A DNA stretch of 64,000 nt, taken from Ramlibacter cellulosilyticus (GTDB lineage Bacteria; Pseudomonadota; Gammaproteobacteria; Burkholderiales; Burkholderiaceae_C). Within the stretch, counting starts at the first letter, position 1, and each line of letters opens with the position of its first letter. A program made the position numbers and the translations under genes. This document shows positions 63,890 to 64,000 of this stretch, piece after piece. The DNA is taken from assembly GCF_014297465.1 (NCBI RefSeq), contig NZ_JACORT010000017.1:24696-88695 (forward strand), given 5' to 3'. The notes beneath the pieces were generated by a model. That model was given only the letters and a program-made list of their open reading frames with translations. It was not told the origin of the DNA and did not search any database.

Positions 63890-64000
63890 ATGAACACCTA
63901 CCATCGGTACAAGGAGCTCGGAAGGCCGCTTGAGTACTTGGCGGAGTGTTGGGCTCGCGGCTGGTCATCTGACCCAGTGGAGAAGGAGCAGTACGACTGG
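63890..64000 (+). CDS. Cassette 3: partial coding sequence, unknown function
   Basis: The ATG stands 9 nt after the recombination point with the common cassette leader TTAGACGGC. The 37 codons visible (MNTYHRYKELGRPLEYLAEC ...) run to the window edge in an open frame. Position and leader, not similarity, support the call. No family is recognised. Confidence 0.65.
   Translation, partial: MNTYHRYKELGRPLEYLAECWARGWSSDPVEKEQYDW

Larger units (their letters stand above)
60485..64000 (+). mobile_element. Head of a chromosomal (sedentary) integron
   Basis: Integrase on the minus strand, an attI region, then gene cassettes on the plus strand separated by 114-bp attC sites that resemble one another closely. 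The cassettes are 61785-62846, 62847-63880 and 63881 to beyond the window. Cassette DNA is visibly poorer in G+C than the rest of the window. Homogeneous attC sites and an unmobilised setting fit a sedentary integron, not a class 1 type. The array may continue past 64000. Confidence 0.92.

Noticed and set aside
1..64000. tRNA, rRNA or riboswitch genes
   Set aside because: Reading the intergenic stretches I found no tRNA cloverleaf consensus, rRNA segment or recognisable riboswitch core. A covariance-model scan would be decisive.

Overview
The window is a high-G+C chromosome segment that looks like a betaproteobacterium of the order Burkholderiales, probably Comamonadaceae (a Ramlibacter or Variovorax type). 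The evidence is the density of TRAP and Bug/TctC binding proteins, many acyl-CoA and SDR catabolic genes, and several families of short intergenic repeats that I recall from that group. I saw no tRNA, rRNA or CRISPR array. Genus-level identity is inference.

Layout. (1) 1-4835: a FadR-type regulator and a TRAP transporter face a two-SDR plus fumarylacetoacetase-fold operon. This is best read as non-phosphorylated L-fuconate/L-rhamnonate-type sugar acid catabolism. (2) 4851-6301: an ECF41 sigma factor and its carboxymuconolactone-decarboxylase-like partner, each behind the same TGTCAC-N17-CGTCT promoter. (3) 6366-10645: a cNMP-domain flavoprotein, then a small minus-strand operon (HutC-type regulator, Bug-type binding protein, amidohydrolase). 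(4) 10759-22767: a fatty-acid beta-oxidation operon (TetR, acyl-CoA dehydrogenase, hydroxyacyl-CoA dehydrogenase/hydratase fusion, thiolase, hydrolase, thioesterase, SDRs, enoyl-CoA hydratase), with a DUF559 nuclease gene between inverted repeats. (5) 22780-30856: a PQQ alcohol dehydrogenase carrying the lanthanide Asp-Tyr-Asp signature, directly followed by a XoxJ-like protein, a lipoprotein cytochrome c and a complete caa3-type oxidase. This is a possible self-contained alcohol-to-oxygen chain. (6) 30995-34554: an ECF42 sigma factor with DGPF, SRPBCC and VOC proteins and a matching TGTCGA-N17-CGTC promoter. (7) 34630-37976: a DUF2889 gene and a UvrA-like ATPase without the UvrB-binding domain. 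(8) 38260-46103: an acyclic-terpenoid (Atu-like) acyl-CoA carboxylase operon. One acyl-CoA dehydrogenase in it is broken by a 25-bp insertion, and a related short element sits in frame in the carboxyltransferase. (9) 46516-49590: 6-phosphogluconate dehydrogenase and small genes. (10) 60292-49610 on the minus strand: eleven genes (flavodoxin-fold oxidoreductase, creatininase, ABC importer, FAD oxidase, RidA, a second binding protein, two Rieske oxygenases, a deaminase), a candidate pathway for an unknown N-heterocycle. (11) 60485-64000: the head of a chromosomal integron, with an integrase under a LexA box, an attI region, two complete cassettes with 114-bp attC sites, and a third cassette cut by the window edge.

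The observations I rate highest are the integron with its uncharacterised cassettes, the lanthanide-type dehydrogenase joined to its own oxidase, the N-heterocycle cluster, the two ECF circuits whose promoters can be read by eye, and the 25-bp element that broke a gene.
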